In this document: positions 1 to 8,340 of the stretch, in pieces
Numbering within the stretch: the first letter of the stretch is position 1
Layout: every line of letters begins with the position of its first letter
Source of the DNA: Flemingiibacterium sp045578725
GTDB taxonomy: Bacteria > Bacillota > Clostridia > Oscillospirales > CAG-272
Assembly (NCBI GenBank): GCA_045578725.1
Contig: JAZNKS010000062.1
Span: forward strand, 1 to 25,159
Length of the DNA stretch: 25,159 nt
Direction: 5' to 3'
Notes under the pieces: model-generated
The model's database searches: none
The model's input: the letters and a program-made list of their open reading frames with translations, nothing else
Told to the model about the DNA's origin: nothing
Position numbers and translations under genes: made by a program

Positions 1-87
1 GCTGACGGCAATCAGTACGGCGATGAGAATCACGAGGATCGCCGCGCCTCCGGCGATCAGCGGGATTTTGTTTTTTGTGATGTTCAT
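1..87 (-). CDS. N-terminus of a sixth TPR-LRR paralogue (partial, cut by window edge)
   Basis: Only the first 29 codons are inside the window. The visible peptide begins MNITKNKIPLIAGG and runs into a hydrophobic stretch, the same plan as the N-terminal anchor (basic start, then about 20 apolar residues) of the five complete genes upstream. A GGAGG ribosome binding site at 96-100 fixes the ATG at 87, and the gap to the preceding gene's stop is 21 nt. I infer that it is another TPR/LRR protein of the same array and probably the same transcript. The rest of the protein cannot be seen, so the assignment rests on the anchor and position alone. Confidence 0.7.
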   Translation of the reverse strand, partial: MNITKNKIPLIAGGAAILVILIAVLIAVS

Positions 88-108
88 AAAAGTGTCCTCC
101 AATTGAAT

Positions 109-1053
109 TTACGGCCGGCCGTTGACGGTCGGTACATGGGCGACCGGCGACCAGTCGGTGACGAGGGTTTCCTTTAATTCCAGGTGCCAGAGTTTTTTCA
201 GGGACGCCAGCGGCGTGATGTCGGCAATCGGGTTGTTGGACAGGCCGAGATTTTTCAGCCCGGTGAGGGATGCCAGCGGCGAAATATCGGTGATTTCGTT
301 GTTGGCAAGATGCAGCCATTCGAGCTTTGAAAGCCCGGCAAGCGGTGTCAGATCGGAGATATTGTTGTAATCCAGCCAGAGATCGGTCAGACCCGTGATG
401 GATGCCAGCGGCGTCAGATCGGTGATCGAATTGTCATATATCCAGATGACCTCAAGCCATGTAAGCGCCTCAAGGCCCGACAGATCGGTAATGCCGTTGG
501 GGGACAGCTGAAGATTGACACGGCCCCGGAAATCTCCGGTTTCAAGCGTGCCTTCCGGCTTGCCGATGAACTTACGCATCGCCGCCTCCAGCGCGGGATC
601 CTTGATATTCAGCGGGACGCTCACAAATTCCGGAGGCTCGGTTACAGGCGGCTCGGTTACAGGCGGCTCCGTTTCGGGCGGCTCCGTTTCAGCAGGCATC
701 TCCTCCTGCGGCGCGTTCATTTCATCGAGCATCGCGCGGATACGCGCATCTCCGGTGGCGGCAAAGCCTTCTTCAAGGATAGCGCGCGCTTCCCCATCCC
801 GCCCCAGCGCAAGATACGCCTTCGCAAGACCGATGTAAGCCTCGGCGGACTTGGGATCGATTTCAATCGCCTTCTGATAGGCAAGAATCGCGGATTCGTA
901 GTCGAATTCGGCGAGATACCGCTCACCGAGGGTCAGCTGTTCGGTGAGATTGGAGCCGGATTTGTTTGCGGTCATGGATACAACCAGCACAGCGGCGAGG
1001 ATGATGAGGATGGCTGCGCAGGCGGCGATGATCGGGATGCGGTTTTTCTTCAT
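109..1053 (-). CDS. Membrane-anchored TPR and leucine-rich-repeat protein (paralogue 5)
   Basis: This 314-residue protein has a basic start (MKKNR), one transmembrane segment at about residues 7-29, and a TPR region at about 37-105 with the sequence LGERYLAEFDYESAILAYQ. Four TEPPE/TEPPV units occupy residues 123-142. After a short N-cap (ALEAAMRKFIGKPEG) come about five 22-residue internalin-type LRRs and the array's common ending, DWSPVAHV then GRP. No lipobox cysteine is seen, so it is probably held by an uncleaved anchor with the LRR domain outside the cell. The function is unknown; binding to a protein or glycan is the usual LRR role. It has the fewest LRRs of the five complete copies. 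The start is supported by GAAAGGA upstream, and the gap to the previous stop is 25 nt. Confidence 0.88.
   Translation of the reverse strand: MKKNRIPIIAACAAILIILAAVLVVSMTANKSGSNLTEQLTLGERYLAEFDYESAILAYQKAIEIDPKSAEAYIGLAKAYLALGRDGEARAILEEGFAATGDARIRAMLDEMNAPQEEMPAETEPPETEPPVTEPPVTEPPEFVSVPLNIKDPALEAAMRKFIGKPEGTLETGDFRGRVNLQLSPNGITDLSGLEALTWLEVIWIYDNSITDLTPLASITGLTDLWLDYNNISDLTPLAGLSKLEWLHLANNEITDISPLASLTGLKNLGLSNNPIADITPLASLKKLWHLELKETLVTDWSPVAHVPTVNGRP
628..687 (-). repeat. Four 15-bp units encoding TEPPE/TEPPV linker
   Basis: Four in-frame 15-bp units encode TEPPE, TEPPV, TEPPV and TEPPE between the TPR and LRR domains of paralogue 5. The same unit occurs about 21 times in paralogue 3, so this is a short version of the same minisatellite. 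Confidence 0.9.
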
Positions 1054-1078
1054 AATATCGGTTCCTTTCTGCCGATTA

Positions 1079-2500
1079 TCATGGCCGGCCCTCTACATTG
1101 GCCACATGGGCGACCGGCGACCAGTCGGTGATGGGGTTGCTGCCGAGATCCAGCTCGGTCAGCTTGGTCATGCCGGCAATGGCAGATATATCGGAAATCT
1201 CATTGCCCCAGAGCCGCAGATCGGTCAGATTGGTCAGCCCTTTCAGCGGCGAAATGTCCGTGATATTGTTGCCGGACAGCCACAGACGATCCAGCTTGGT
1301 CATGCCGGCAATGGCAGATATATCGGAAATCTCATTGCTCTGGAGCCATAAGAAGGTCAGATCGGTCAGCCCTTTCAGAGAGGAGATGTCGGAAAGCGGC
1401 GCACGAACAATCTCCAAATATTCCAGCTTGGTCAGTCCCGCCAGCGGAGAAACGTCGGTGATTTTTATATCATACATAGACAACTCGGTCAGCTCGGTAA
1501 GTCCCGCCAGCGGAGAAAGATCCGTTACCGGACAGTCGGATAAACTTAAAAAGGTCAGGTTGGTCAATCCGGAAAGCGGCGAGAGATCGGCGATTTGGGT
1601 ATCGTCAATCTGGATAAACCCAAGCTGCTTCATTCCGGTGATTGGCGAAAGATCGGTAATCTGCGTATCATAAAGGGAGAGCGACTTCAGCTGTGTCAAT
1701 CCGGAAATCGGGGAAAGATCGGTGATGGGGTTCCTGCCGACCGATAAGCCCGAAAGCTGGGTAAGTCCGGAAACCGGCGACAGATCCGTGATTCCGGTCT
1801 CGATAAGATCCAGCCGGTCCAGCTGTGTCAGCAATGCAAGTGAGGAAAAATCGGTGATTTTCGTTTGGGACAGATCCAGATATCTCAAATTTTTCAATGC
1901 CGCCAGCGGTGTGATGGCTGCGATCGGATTCCCTCTGAGGTTGATATCGTTCATTCTGAGAGGCGCGAGTGCCTCGATGCCCGACAGGTCGGTAATACCT
2001 TTATCCTCAAGCTCCAGAAAAAGGGTGTTCCTGAAGTCGCCGACGGTCAGTACACCGTCCGGCTTGCCGATGGCTTCACGGAGCGCCGCCTCCAGCGCCC
2101 CATCCTTGATGTTCAGCTCATTCTTCCAGGCGGGATCGTCCGCTGCCGGGATACCTTCCGCGAACAGCATCTCCAGCATCGCCGCGAGGCGATCATCACC
2201 GGTCGCCGCAAGGCCTTCCTCGAGAATGGCCTGTGCCTCCTCCATGCGCCCCAGCGCTATGTAAGCATTCGCAAGACCGATGTAAGCATCGGCCGACTTG
2301 GGATCGATTTCAATCGCCTTCTGGTAGGCAAGAATCGCGGATTCGTAGTCGAATTCGGCGAGATACCGCTCACCGAGGGTCAGCTGCTCGGCGAGATTGG
2401 AGCCGGATTTGTTTGCGGTCATGGATACAACCAGCACAGCGGCGAGGATGATGAGGATGGCTGTGCAGGCGGCGATGATCGGGATGCGGTTTTTCTTCAT
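1079..2500 (-). CDS. Membrane-anchored TPR and leucine-rich-repeat protein (paralogue 4)
   Basis: This 473-residue protein has the same anchor (MKKNRIPIIAACTAIL) and TPR as its neighbours. It has almost no Pro-rich linker: the TPR is followed directly by the LRR N-cap (GALEAALREAIGKPDG). About 13 LRRs of 22 residues follow, of the type DLSPLxGLTxLxxLxLxxxxIT, and then the common ending DWSPVAHV and GRP. The reading frame stays open upstream to 2593, but the ATG at 2500 is chosen because GGAG lies just 5' of it and the MKKNR start matches the paralogues. Two near-identical LRR units (DISAIAGMTKL) alternate near the C-terminus, suggesting recent internal duplication. Function unknown; probably surface-exposed ligand binding. 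Confidence 0.88.
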   Translation of the reverse strand: MKKNRIPIIAACTAILIILAAVLVVSMTANKSGSNLAEQLTLGERYLAEFDYESAILAYQKAIEIDPKSADAYIGLANAYIALGRMEEAQAILEEGLAATGDDRLAAMLEMLFAEGIPAADDPAWKNELNIKDGALEAALREAIGKPDGVLTVGDFRNTLFLELEDKGITDLSGIEALAPLRMNDINLRGNPIAAITPLAALKNLRYLDLSQTKITDFSSLALLTQLDRLDLIETGITDLSPVSGLTQLSGLSVGRNPITDLSPISGLTQLKSLSLYDTQITDLSPITGMKQLGFIQIDDTQIADLSPLSGLTNLTFLSLSDCPVTDLSPLAGLTELTELSMYDIKITDVSPLAGLTKLEYLEIVRAPLSDISSLKGLTDLTFLWLQSNEISDISAIAGMTKLDRLWLSGNNITDISPLKGLTNLTDLRLWGNEISDISAIAGMTKLTELDLGSNPITDWSPVAHVANVEGRP

Positions 2501-2525
2501 GATCGTACTCCTCGGAAAATAATTA

Positions 2526-3785
2526 TTATTCAGGCCGGCCGTTGACTTTGGCCACATGGGCGACCGGCGACCAGTCGGTGATGGGATTGTCAAAAAGCCA
2601 GAGCTCCGTCAGCCTGGTCATCCCGGAAAGCGGTGTCAGATCGGTGATATTGTTGTTGTGCAGATAAAGGCTGGTCAGTTCGGTCATCCCGGAAAGCGGC
2701 GTGAGATCGGAAATGCCGGTACTGCCGAGCCAAAGCGTCTGCAGCTTTGTAAGCCCGGCCAGAGGCGCCGCGCTTTGGATGGTGTTCACGTTCAGCCAGA
2801 GCTCCGTCAGATTGGTGAGAGGGGCCAGCGGTGTGATATCGGTAATGTTGTTTTCATCCAGCCGGAGCCGTTTCAGATTGGTGAGGGAGGCCAGCGGCGA
2901 GATGTCGGTAATGCTGTTTTTATATAGCTCCAGACGGGTCAGCTGTGTCAGCGCTTCCAGGCCGGACAGATCGGTAATCTTCTGCCGGTTCAGAACCAGC
3001 TCGGTAACAGCCTCAAAGTCCTGGACGAAGAGCGTTCCCTCCTGCTTGCCGATAGCATCACGCAGAACGGCTTCCAATGCGGCATCCCGGATGACGAGCT
3101 CGGTTTTGATGGTTTCCGTTTCAGGAGGCTCGGTCACGGGCGGCTCGGTCACGGGAGGCTCGGTTTCGGGCGGTTCGGTTACGGGAGGCTCGGTCACAGG
3201 CGGCTCGGTCACGGGAGGCTCGGTCACGGGAGGCTCGGTTTCGGGAGGCTCGGTTACCGGCGGCTCGGTCACGGGAGGCTCGGTCACGGGAGGCTCGGTC
3301 ACGGGAGGCTCGGTTACGGGCGGCTCGGTCACAGGAGGCTCGGTCACGGGAGGCTCGGTTTCGGACGGCTCGGTTTCGGGCGGCTCGGTTTCCGGTGGTT
3401 CGGTTACCGGGGGCTCGGTTTCCGGTGGCTCCGTATCCGCCGGCGCGTTCATTTCATCAAGCATCGCGCGGATCCGCGCATCTCCGGTCGCGGCAAAGCC
3501 TTCTTCAAGGATAGCGCGCGCTTCCCCATCCCGTCCCAGCGCAAGATACGCCTTTGCAAGACCGATGTAAGCCTCGGCGGATTTGGGATCGATTTCAATC
3601 GCCTTCTGATAGGCAAGGATCGCGGATTCGTAGTCGAATTCGGCTAAATACCGCTCGCCGAGGGTTAGCTGCTCGGTGAGCGGATCGCCGGAGCGGTTCG
3701 CCGTCAGCGAAACAATCAGCACGGCGGCAAGGATGATGAGGATCGCCGCACAGACGGCGATTGCGGTTATATGGTTCTTTTTCAT
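2526..3785 (-). CDS. Membrane-anchored TPR-LRR protein with long TEPPV linker (paralogue 3)
   Basis: This 419-residue protein has the anchor at about residues 7-29 and TPR at about 37-105. Residues 118-222 form a stalk of about 21 TEPPV/TEPPE units. An N-cap (ALEAVLRDAIGKQEG), about six LRRs, and the DWSPVAHV/GRP ending follow. The Thr/Pro/Glu stalk resembles cell-wall-spanning linkers of Gram-positive surface proteins and would hold the LRR domain away from the membrane; this is inference. No LPxTG motif is seen. The start at 3785 matches the paralogues, although the upstream ribosome binding site (AAGAAGTGA) is weaker than theirs. The gap to the previous gene's stop is 18 nt, consistent with one transcript. 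Confidence 0.88.
   Translation of the reverse strand: MKKNHITAIAVCAAILIILAAVLIVSLTANRSGDPLTEQLTLGERYLAEFDYESAILAYQKAIEIDPKSAEAYIGLAKAYLALGRDGEARAILEEGFAATGDARIRAMLDEMNAPADTEPPETEPPVTEPPETEPPETEPSETEPPVTEPPVTEPPVTEPPVTEPPVTEPPVTEPPVTEPPETEPPVTEPPVTEPPVTEPPVTEPPETEPPVTEPPVTEPPETETIKTELVIRDAALEAVLRDAIGKQEGTLFVQDFEAVTELVLNRQKITDLSGLEALTQLTRLELYKNSITDISPLASLTNLKRLRLDENNITDITPLAPLTNLTELWLNVNTIQSAAPLAGLTKLQTLWLGSTGISDLTPLSGMTELTSLYLHNNNITDLTPLSGMTRLTELWLFDNPITDWSPVAHVAKVNGRPE
3120..3434 (-). repeat. 15-bp tandem repeat (about 21 units) encoding the TEPPV stalk
   Basis: About 21 tandem 15-bp units encode TEPPV or TEPPE, with one TEPSE. Copies differ mainly at the fifth residue (V or E) and in synonymous positions. 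Because the unit is five codons, gain or loss of units changes the stalk length without shifting the frame. The complementary strand is also open, giving a GSVTG-type repeat, which I regard as a shadow. Confidence 0.95.
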
Positions 3786-3803
3786 AATGTCACTTCTTGA
3801 AGA

Positions 3804-5249
3804 TTATTCGGGACGGCCATTGACGTCGGCCACATGGGCGACCGGCGACCAGTCGGTGATGGGGTTGTCGCCGAGATTGCATTCTGTCAGCTTGGACAGC
3901 CCTTTCAGCGGGGAGATGTCGGAAATATCGTTGCTGTAAGCTGTGAGCTCCGACAGCTCGGTCATCCCTTTAAGCGGAGAGATATCGTTGATTTTGTTGT
4001 TTGCGAGATCCAGCTCAGTCAGCTTGGTCATGCCGGCCAGCGGGGAGATATCCGTGATTTCGCAGGAGGCAAGATCCAGCTCGGTCAGTTCGGTCATCCC
4101 TTTCAGCGGTGAAATGTCGGTGATCGGATTGATGCCAAGCCGCAGACGGGTCAGCTTGGTCATGCCGGCAAGCGGCGACAGATCGCGGATTTCGTTGCTC
4201 AGGAGATCCAGGTCGGTGAGCTCGGTCATGCCTGCAAGCGGGGCGATGTCGGTGATCGTATTGACTTCCAGCGACAGTCTTGTCAGCGCCTTCAGGGATG
4301 CCAGCGGCGAGATGTCCGTGACCCGGTTGCCCGAAAGGACCAGGCTCTTTAACTTGGTCATCCCAGCAAGCGGCGAGAGATCAGAGGCCTGATTATGGAA
4401 GAGCGACAGCGAAACAAGCTCCGTCATGCCTTGGAGCGGCGAAAGATCGGTGACGGAATTATTCAGCAGATTCAGATGTGTCAGCTGTGTCAGACCGGCA
4501 AGCGCGGAGATATCGGTGAGGTTATTTTCCGAGAGGGTCAGCTTTGTCAGCGCGTGCAGGCCTGCCAGCGGCTCAAGATCGGTGAATTGATTGCCTGACA
4601 GGGACAGCCATGTCAGGCGGGTCATCCCTGCAAGCGCTGACAGATCGGTGAGCCCGCAGTTATCCAGAAACAGCTCGCGCAGACCGTACATCCGGAGCAG
4701 CGGTGAGAGATCCGCGATCCGGTTTCCGCCGAGGCTCAGCTGAACCACATGGGTCAGTGCCTCAATGCCGGACAGATCGGTGATCCCCTTATTCATAAGA
4801 TGGATAGCGGTTAGTCCGCGGAAGTTTTTCACATAAAGCTTCCCCTCCGGCTTGTCAATAAGCTCCCGGAGCGCCGCCTCCAGCGCGGGATCCTTTATCT
4901 TCAGCTCGGCTTCCCAATCCGGCTCACCCAGCATCGCGCGGATCCGCTCATCGCCGGTGGCATCAAGGCCACGGCGGAGGATTTCGTCCGCCTCATCGGT
5001 ACGCCCCAGCGCTATGTAAGCATTCGCAAGACCGATGTAAGCTTCAGCCGACTTGGGATCGATTTCAATCGCTTTCTGATAGGCAAGGATCGCGGATTCG
5101 TAGTCAAATTCGGCGAGATACCGCTCGCCCAGATTCAGCTGTTCGGACAGCTTTGCACCCGCAGAAGCGGAGCGGCCGATCAGCACGGCGGCGAGGATGA
5201 TGAGGATCGCCGAAACGGCGGCGAGGATCGGGATGCGGTTTTTTTTCAC
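3804..5249 (-). CDS. Membrane-anchored TPR and leucine-rich-repeat protein (paralogue 2)
   Basis: This 481-residue protein has the largest LRR domain in the window, about 14 repeats. The anchor (MKKNRIPILAAVSAIL) and TPR are followed almost directly by the LRR N-cap, so there is no Pro-rich stalk. Late repeats are very alike (DISPLKGMTEL and DLSPLAGMTKL units alternate), indicating recent duplication. It ends with DWSPVAHV and GRPE. The start codon is GTG at 5249, overlapping the TGA of the upstream paralogue as GTGA. The ribosome binding site GGAGGGAAG lies inside the upstream gene's last codons, so translation is probably coupled. Function unknown; same surface-binding inference as its siblings. 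Confidence 0.88.
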   Translation of the reverse strand: MKKNRIPILAAVSAILIILAAVLIGRSASAGAKLSEQLNLGERYLAEFDYESAILAYQKAIEIDPKSAEAYIGLANAYIALGRTDEADEILRRGLDATGDERIRAMLGEPDWEAELKIKDPALEAALRELIDKPEGKLYVKNFRGLTAIHLMNKGITDLSGIEALTHVVQLSLGGNRIADLSPLLRMYGLRELFLDNCGLTDLSALAGMTRLTWLSLSGNQFTDLEPLAGLHALTKLTLSENNLTDISALAGLTQLTHLNLLNNSVTDLSPLQGMTELVSLSLFHNQASDLSPLAGMTKLKSLVLSGNRVTDISPLASLKALTRLSLEVNTITDIAPLAGMTELTDLDLLSNEIRDLSPLAGMTKLTRLRLGINPITDISPLKGMTELTELDLASCEITDISPLAGMTKLTELDLANNKINDISPLKGMTELSELTAYSNDISDISPLKGLSKLTECNLGDNPITDWSPVAHVADVNGRPE

Positions 5250-6553
5250 TGGGGTCTTCCCTCCACATTTTCAACATGAGCCACCGGCGAGAAATCGGTG
5301 ACATTGGTATCTTCGAGATACAGATTCAGCAGACCTTCGATTGAGGAAAGCGGCGACAGATCGGATACGGGTGTGCGGTCGAGGACCAGCCCGAACAGAT
5401 TCGGCAGCCCGGACAGCGGCGACAGGTTGGTGACGGGGCAGTCCGAGAAAATCAGATATGTCAGCTCCGTAAGGCCGGCCAGCGGCTCAAGATCGGTAAT
5501 CGGATTGCTGCCGGCATCCAGCTCACGGAGCTTTGTCATGCCGGAAAGCGGCGAAAGATCCGAAATTTCGACAGAACTGATGCCAAGCTTTTCCAGATTG
5601 ACAAGGCCGGCCAGCGGCGCGATGCTTCCGAGCGGATTCCCTGCCGCCTCCAGATGCATAAGGCCGGTCAGACCGGCGATCGGAGAAAGATCGGTGATGT
5701 CGTTGGAATTGAGATTCAGGAAGTTAAGGCTGGTAAGACCGGCCAGTGGCGACAGATTTTCGATCCGGTTGACGCTTAAATAGAGAGTTGAGAGCTTCGT
5801 AAGACCGGCCAGCGGCGAAATATCTTTGATCTGGTTCCCTTCCAGATTCAGATATTCCAGATTGGTCAGGGAAGCCAGCGGCGCGATATCCGTAAGCTCG
5901 CAGAAATTCAGGTGGAGCGTTGTCAGCGAGGTGAGTGCACCGAGCGGTGAAAGGTCGGTGAGGGTACGGTTCTGCCCGAGATTCAGCTCCGTCAGCGATG
6001 TCAGCATCTCAATGCCGGTCAGATCTGCAATCTTTTCTCCGCTGATGTCAAGCCGGGTAAGATCCCTGAAGTCTTCGGCGGTCAGCTCACCGGAGGGCTT
6101 GCTGATGGCCTCACGGAGGGCCGCTTCCAGCGCAGGATCCGGTACAGCGGGATTGGCCGGTTCCGACTCGGTGTCCGAAGGGGCGGTATCGGCATCGGGT
6201 TCGCCCGGCTCAGCCAGCGAAATTTCCTCCATCATCGCGCGGATGCGATCATCACCGGTGGCATCAAGGCCACGACGGAGGATTTCGTCCGCCTCCTCCA
6301 TGCGCCCCAGCGCTATGTAGGCATTGGCAAGACCGATATAAGCTTCAGCCGACTTGGGATCGATCTCAAGTGCCTTTTCGTAGGCAAGGATCGCGGATTC
6401 ATAATCAAACTGGGCAAGATACCGCTCGCCAAGCAAAAGCTGCTTGGAAAGCGGATCGCCGCCGGTGGTCAGGGCCGCAATCAGCAGCACGGCGGCGAGG
6501 ATGATGAGGATCGCCGAAACGGCGGCGATGATCGGGATGCGGTTTTTTTTCAT
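5246..6553 (-). CDS. Membrane-anchored TPR and leucine-rich-repeat protein (paralogue 1)
   Basis: This is the first paralogue after the mutS-like gene, 435 residues. It has the anchor at about 7-28 and a TPR slightly diverged from the others (YLAQFDYESAILAYEKALEIDPKS). A Ser/Glu/Pro linker at about 111-137 takes the place of the TEPPV stalk. The N-cap (ALEAALREAISKPSGE) is followed by about eleven LRRs, and the ending is DFSPVAHV then GRPQ. A strong ribosome binding site (GAGGAGGA) precedes the ATG. The gap to the mutS-like stop is 38 nt with no terminator in it, so co-transcription with that gene is likely. The final TGA overlaps the next GTG start by 4 nt. Confidence 0.88.
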   Translation of the reverse strand: MKKNRIPIIAAVSAILIILAAVLLIAALTTGGDPLSKQLLLGERYLAQFDYESAILAYEKALEIDPKSAEAYIGLANAYIALGRMEEADEILRRGLDATGDDRIRAMMEEISLAEPGEPDADTAPSDTESEPANPAVPDPALEAALREAISKPSGELTAEDFRDLTRLDISGEKIADLTGIEMLTSLTELNLGQNRTLTDLSPLGALTSLTTLHLNFCELTDIAPLASLTNLEYLNLEGNQIKDISPLAGLTKLSTLYLSVNRIENLSPLAGLTSLNFLNLNSNDITDLSPIAGLTGLMHLEAAGNPLGSIAPLAGLVNLEKLGISSVEISDLSPLSGMTKLRELDAGSNPITDLEPLAGLTELTYLIFSDCPVTNLSPLSGLPNLFGLVLDRTPVSDLSPLSSIEGLLNLYLEDTNVTDFSPVAHVENVEGRPQ

Positions 6554-6591
6554 GACGGGATCCTCCTCTCACCCGGTTTGTCGGCAGACGG

Positions 6592-8178
6592 TTATTTTTT
6601 CACCCGTGCCATGATCTTGTCATAGGACAGACCGAATTTTTCGGCGATATCACGGGCGTAGGATTTGCCGTCGGGCTTCGCGCGGGTGATCTCGAAGGAG
6701 CGCTCCGAGCCGTGGATGCCGGCGACCAGCGTATCGATCTTCACACCGCCCTGCGCGGCGCACTTGGCGTTGATCTCGTCCAGCTGGCTTGACAGCTCGT
6801 GCAGGTGGGTCGAGAACAGACAGCGGCAGCCGACAATCGAGAAGCCGGTCAGCACCTCACCGGCGATGTAGGAGGCCTCATAGGAGCCGGTCGAGCTGAA
6901 GGATTCATCCAGCAGGACAAGGCTGTATTTGTCAATCGTATCGAAGATGGTGTTCAGGCGTGCGCACTCCTCGCCAAGACGGCCCTTTTCGATGGTGTCG
7001 CCGCTCTCGGACGGGAAATGGGTGTAGATCGCGGTGACCGGCGAGATGACCGCATCGGCGGCGGGCACCGGCAGACCCAGCTGGGCCAGCGCCTGGGCAA
7101 GGCCGATGGCGCAGGTGATGACCGATTTGCCGCCGCGGTTCGGGCCGGTCAGGACGTAAATCTTCGCGTTGTCATCGAAATCGATGTCATTGGTGACCAT
7201 CGGCGCGTCCACGCGGAGCGCGACGTTGGGATTGTAGAGCGCACGGCAGGTGAAGGCGCGCGCATCCATGTCGGCGATCACGGGACGGGTCAGGGACAGG
7301 CCGCGCGATTTCAGCGCCAGCAGCATATGCTGGGCCTTGGTGAGGAATTCAATCTCCGGCATGATGCGCAGCAGGAAGTCGGTGTTGGACAGGACATAAT
7401 TCTGCACCAGCTGCCGCCACTGACGGACGTCCGACTTGAAGATATCGTTCATCGCGTTGTTGAAGGCATTGGTGAAGGCGATTTTTGCGTTGTCCGTCTG
7501 GCTTCGCGTGTACGGAACCAGCGGCGCGATGCAGGTGTAATCGTCATCCTTGAAATCCATGCGCAGAATCTTGTCGATCACCTTGCCCGACTTGAACGGC
7601 TCGGCGTTCAGCGATACCACGCCTGCATCCACCGGCCGGAATTCGCTGTCTAAATTCACGCCGATCGTGATCGATTTCACCTCGTGAACCTTCGCGGTCA
7701 GCTCGCCCAGCTGGCGGTTCAGATTGCGGTAGTATTCGCTCTCGGACAGCTCCGTCACCGTCGCCGTCATTTTCTTGAAGGCCTCGGATTTTACGTTGTC
7801 ACGCACCGACTGGAAACCCTTGGCAAGTCTGGATACAATGTCAATGTACAGCTCAATCTCCGTGATGCTGTAGAGATAATTCTTGCCGACCTCCGTCTCG
7901 GACTTGATGTGGCGAAGCTCTAAAATGTCGCCCAGCAGCTTCAGTACACTCTTCAAGGTGTCCACAATCGTCGGATTTTCCAGCATATCGTTGATGGTGT
8001 CAATCCGGTAATCAATCGTCGCCTTGTCCGTCGTGAAATATTCGCTCAGATTGGAATTCTTTAAGTCAATCAGAAAATCAAGCCCCAGCTCCCGGATTAC
8101 ATCCTCGCTGATGCTCACTTTTTCGCCCGCCGTCTCCTCTCCGTTCGGATACAGCAGACTGAATGTGGAATCTAACAT
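6592..8178 (-). CDS. MutS-like ATPase lacking the mismatch-recognition domain
   Basis: This 528-residue protein carries a C-terminal MutS-family ATPase (domain V): Walker A TGPNRGGKS at about 344-352, Walker B LVLLDESFSSTG at about 420-431, and the STHLHEL switch histidine at about 456-462. The N-terminal 330 residues are mostly helical, like the MutS core and lever. There is no N-terminal mismatch-binding module with a Phe-x-Glu motif, and no Smr nuclease domain of the MutS2 kind. It therefore belongs to the unnamed MutS-related proteins of Firmicutes, and I give no symbol. The frame is open back to 8412, but ATG 8178 follows GGAGAAT and lies just after a repeat element. The job is unknown; DNA-structure sensing or recombination control is inferred from the fold. 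Confidence 0.85.
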   Translation of the reverse strand: MLDSTFSLLYPNGEETAGEKVSISEDVIRELGLDFLIDLKNSNLSEYFTTDKATIDYRIDTINDMLENPTIVDTLKSVLKLLGDILELRHIKSETEVGKNYLYSITEIELYIDIVSRLAKGFQSVRDNVKSEAFKKMTATVTELSESEYYRNLNRQLGELTAKVHEVKSITIGVNLDSEFRPVDAGVVSLNAEPFKSGKVIDKILRMDFKDDDYTCIAPLVPYTRSQTDNAKIAFTNAFNNAMNDIFKSDVRQWRQLVQNYVLSNTDFLLRIMPEIEFLTKAQHMLLALKSRGLSLTRPVIADMDARAFTCRALYNPNVALRVDAPMVTNDIDFDDNAKIYVLTGPNRGGKSVITCAIGLAQALAQLGLPVPAADAVISPVTAIYTHFPSESGDTIEKGRLGEECARLNTIFDTIDKYSLVLLDESFSSTGSYEASYIAGEVLTGFSIVGCRCLFSTHLHELSSQLDEINAKCAAQGGVKIDTLVAGIHGSERSFEITRAKPDGKSYARDIAEKFGLSYDKIMARVKK

Positions 8179-8186
8179 AATTTTAT

Positions 8187-8340
8187 TCTCCGTGTTCGTT
8201 AGTATAAGGGACGCGCGGGGGAGAAACTTTTTTGAAAAAAAGTTTCTCCCCCGTACCCCCGCTTCAAAAAACTTTAATGGGAAGGGGTGGGATAGGGGAT
8301 CCCCATGGGGGAATACCGTCCCGGAAGATGGTGTTTCCAG
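8187..8340 (-). repeat. Dispersed repeat element, copy A, with 17-bp palindrome, upstream of mutS-like gene
   Basis: Read on the minus strand, this segment runs CTGGAAACACCATCTTCC, GGGACGG, CATGGGGATCCC, TATCCC, ATTAAAGT, a large hairpin, then the ribosome binding site of the mutS-like gene. The hairpin (8217-8252) has perfect 17-bp arms and a 2-nt loop. The same blocks occur in the same order at 9918-10060 upstream of uxaC. A partial second copy of the promoter-proximal end (TCTCCGT, then AGTATA and GGG) appears on the plus strand near 8486-8510. Confidence 0.8.
8217..8252. repeat. Perfect 17-bp inverted repeat (hairpin)
   Basis: Arms GGGGGAGAAACTTTTTT (8217-8233) and its exact complement (8236-8252) are separated by 2 nt. 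It could act as a factor-independent terminator in either direction or as an mRNA stem in the mutS-like leader. Being perfect on both strands, it could also be the palindromic end of a small mobile element. Confidence 0.93.

Noticed and set aside
3120..3434. Possible CRISPR array from regular repeats
   Set aside because: Units are 15 bp with no spacers and are in frame with a clear gene.
2701..3570. 289-residue plus-strand frame with GSVTG repeats
   Set aside because: It is antisense to the TEPPV stalk and LRRs of paralogue 3. It is open only because the 15-bp repeat lacks stops on both strands, and it has no ribosome binding site.
109..6553. Lipoprotein assignment for the LRR proteins
   Set aside because: No lipobox cysteine follows the hydrophobic segment in any copy, so an uncleaved membrane anchor is more likely.
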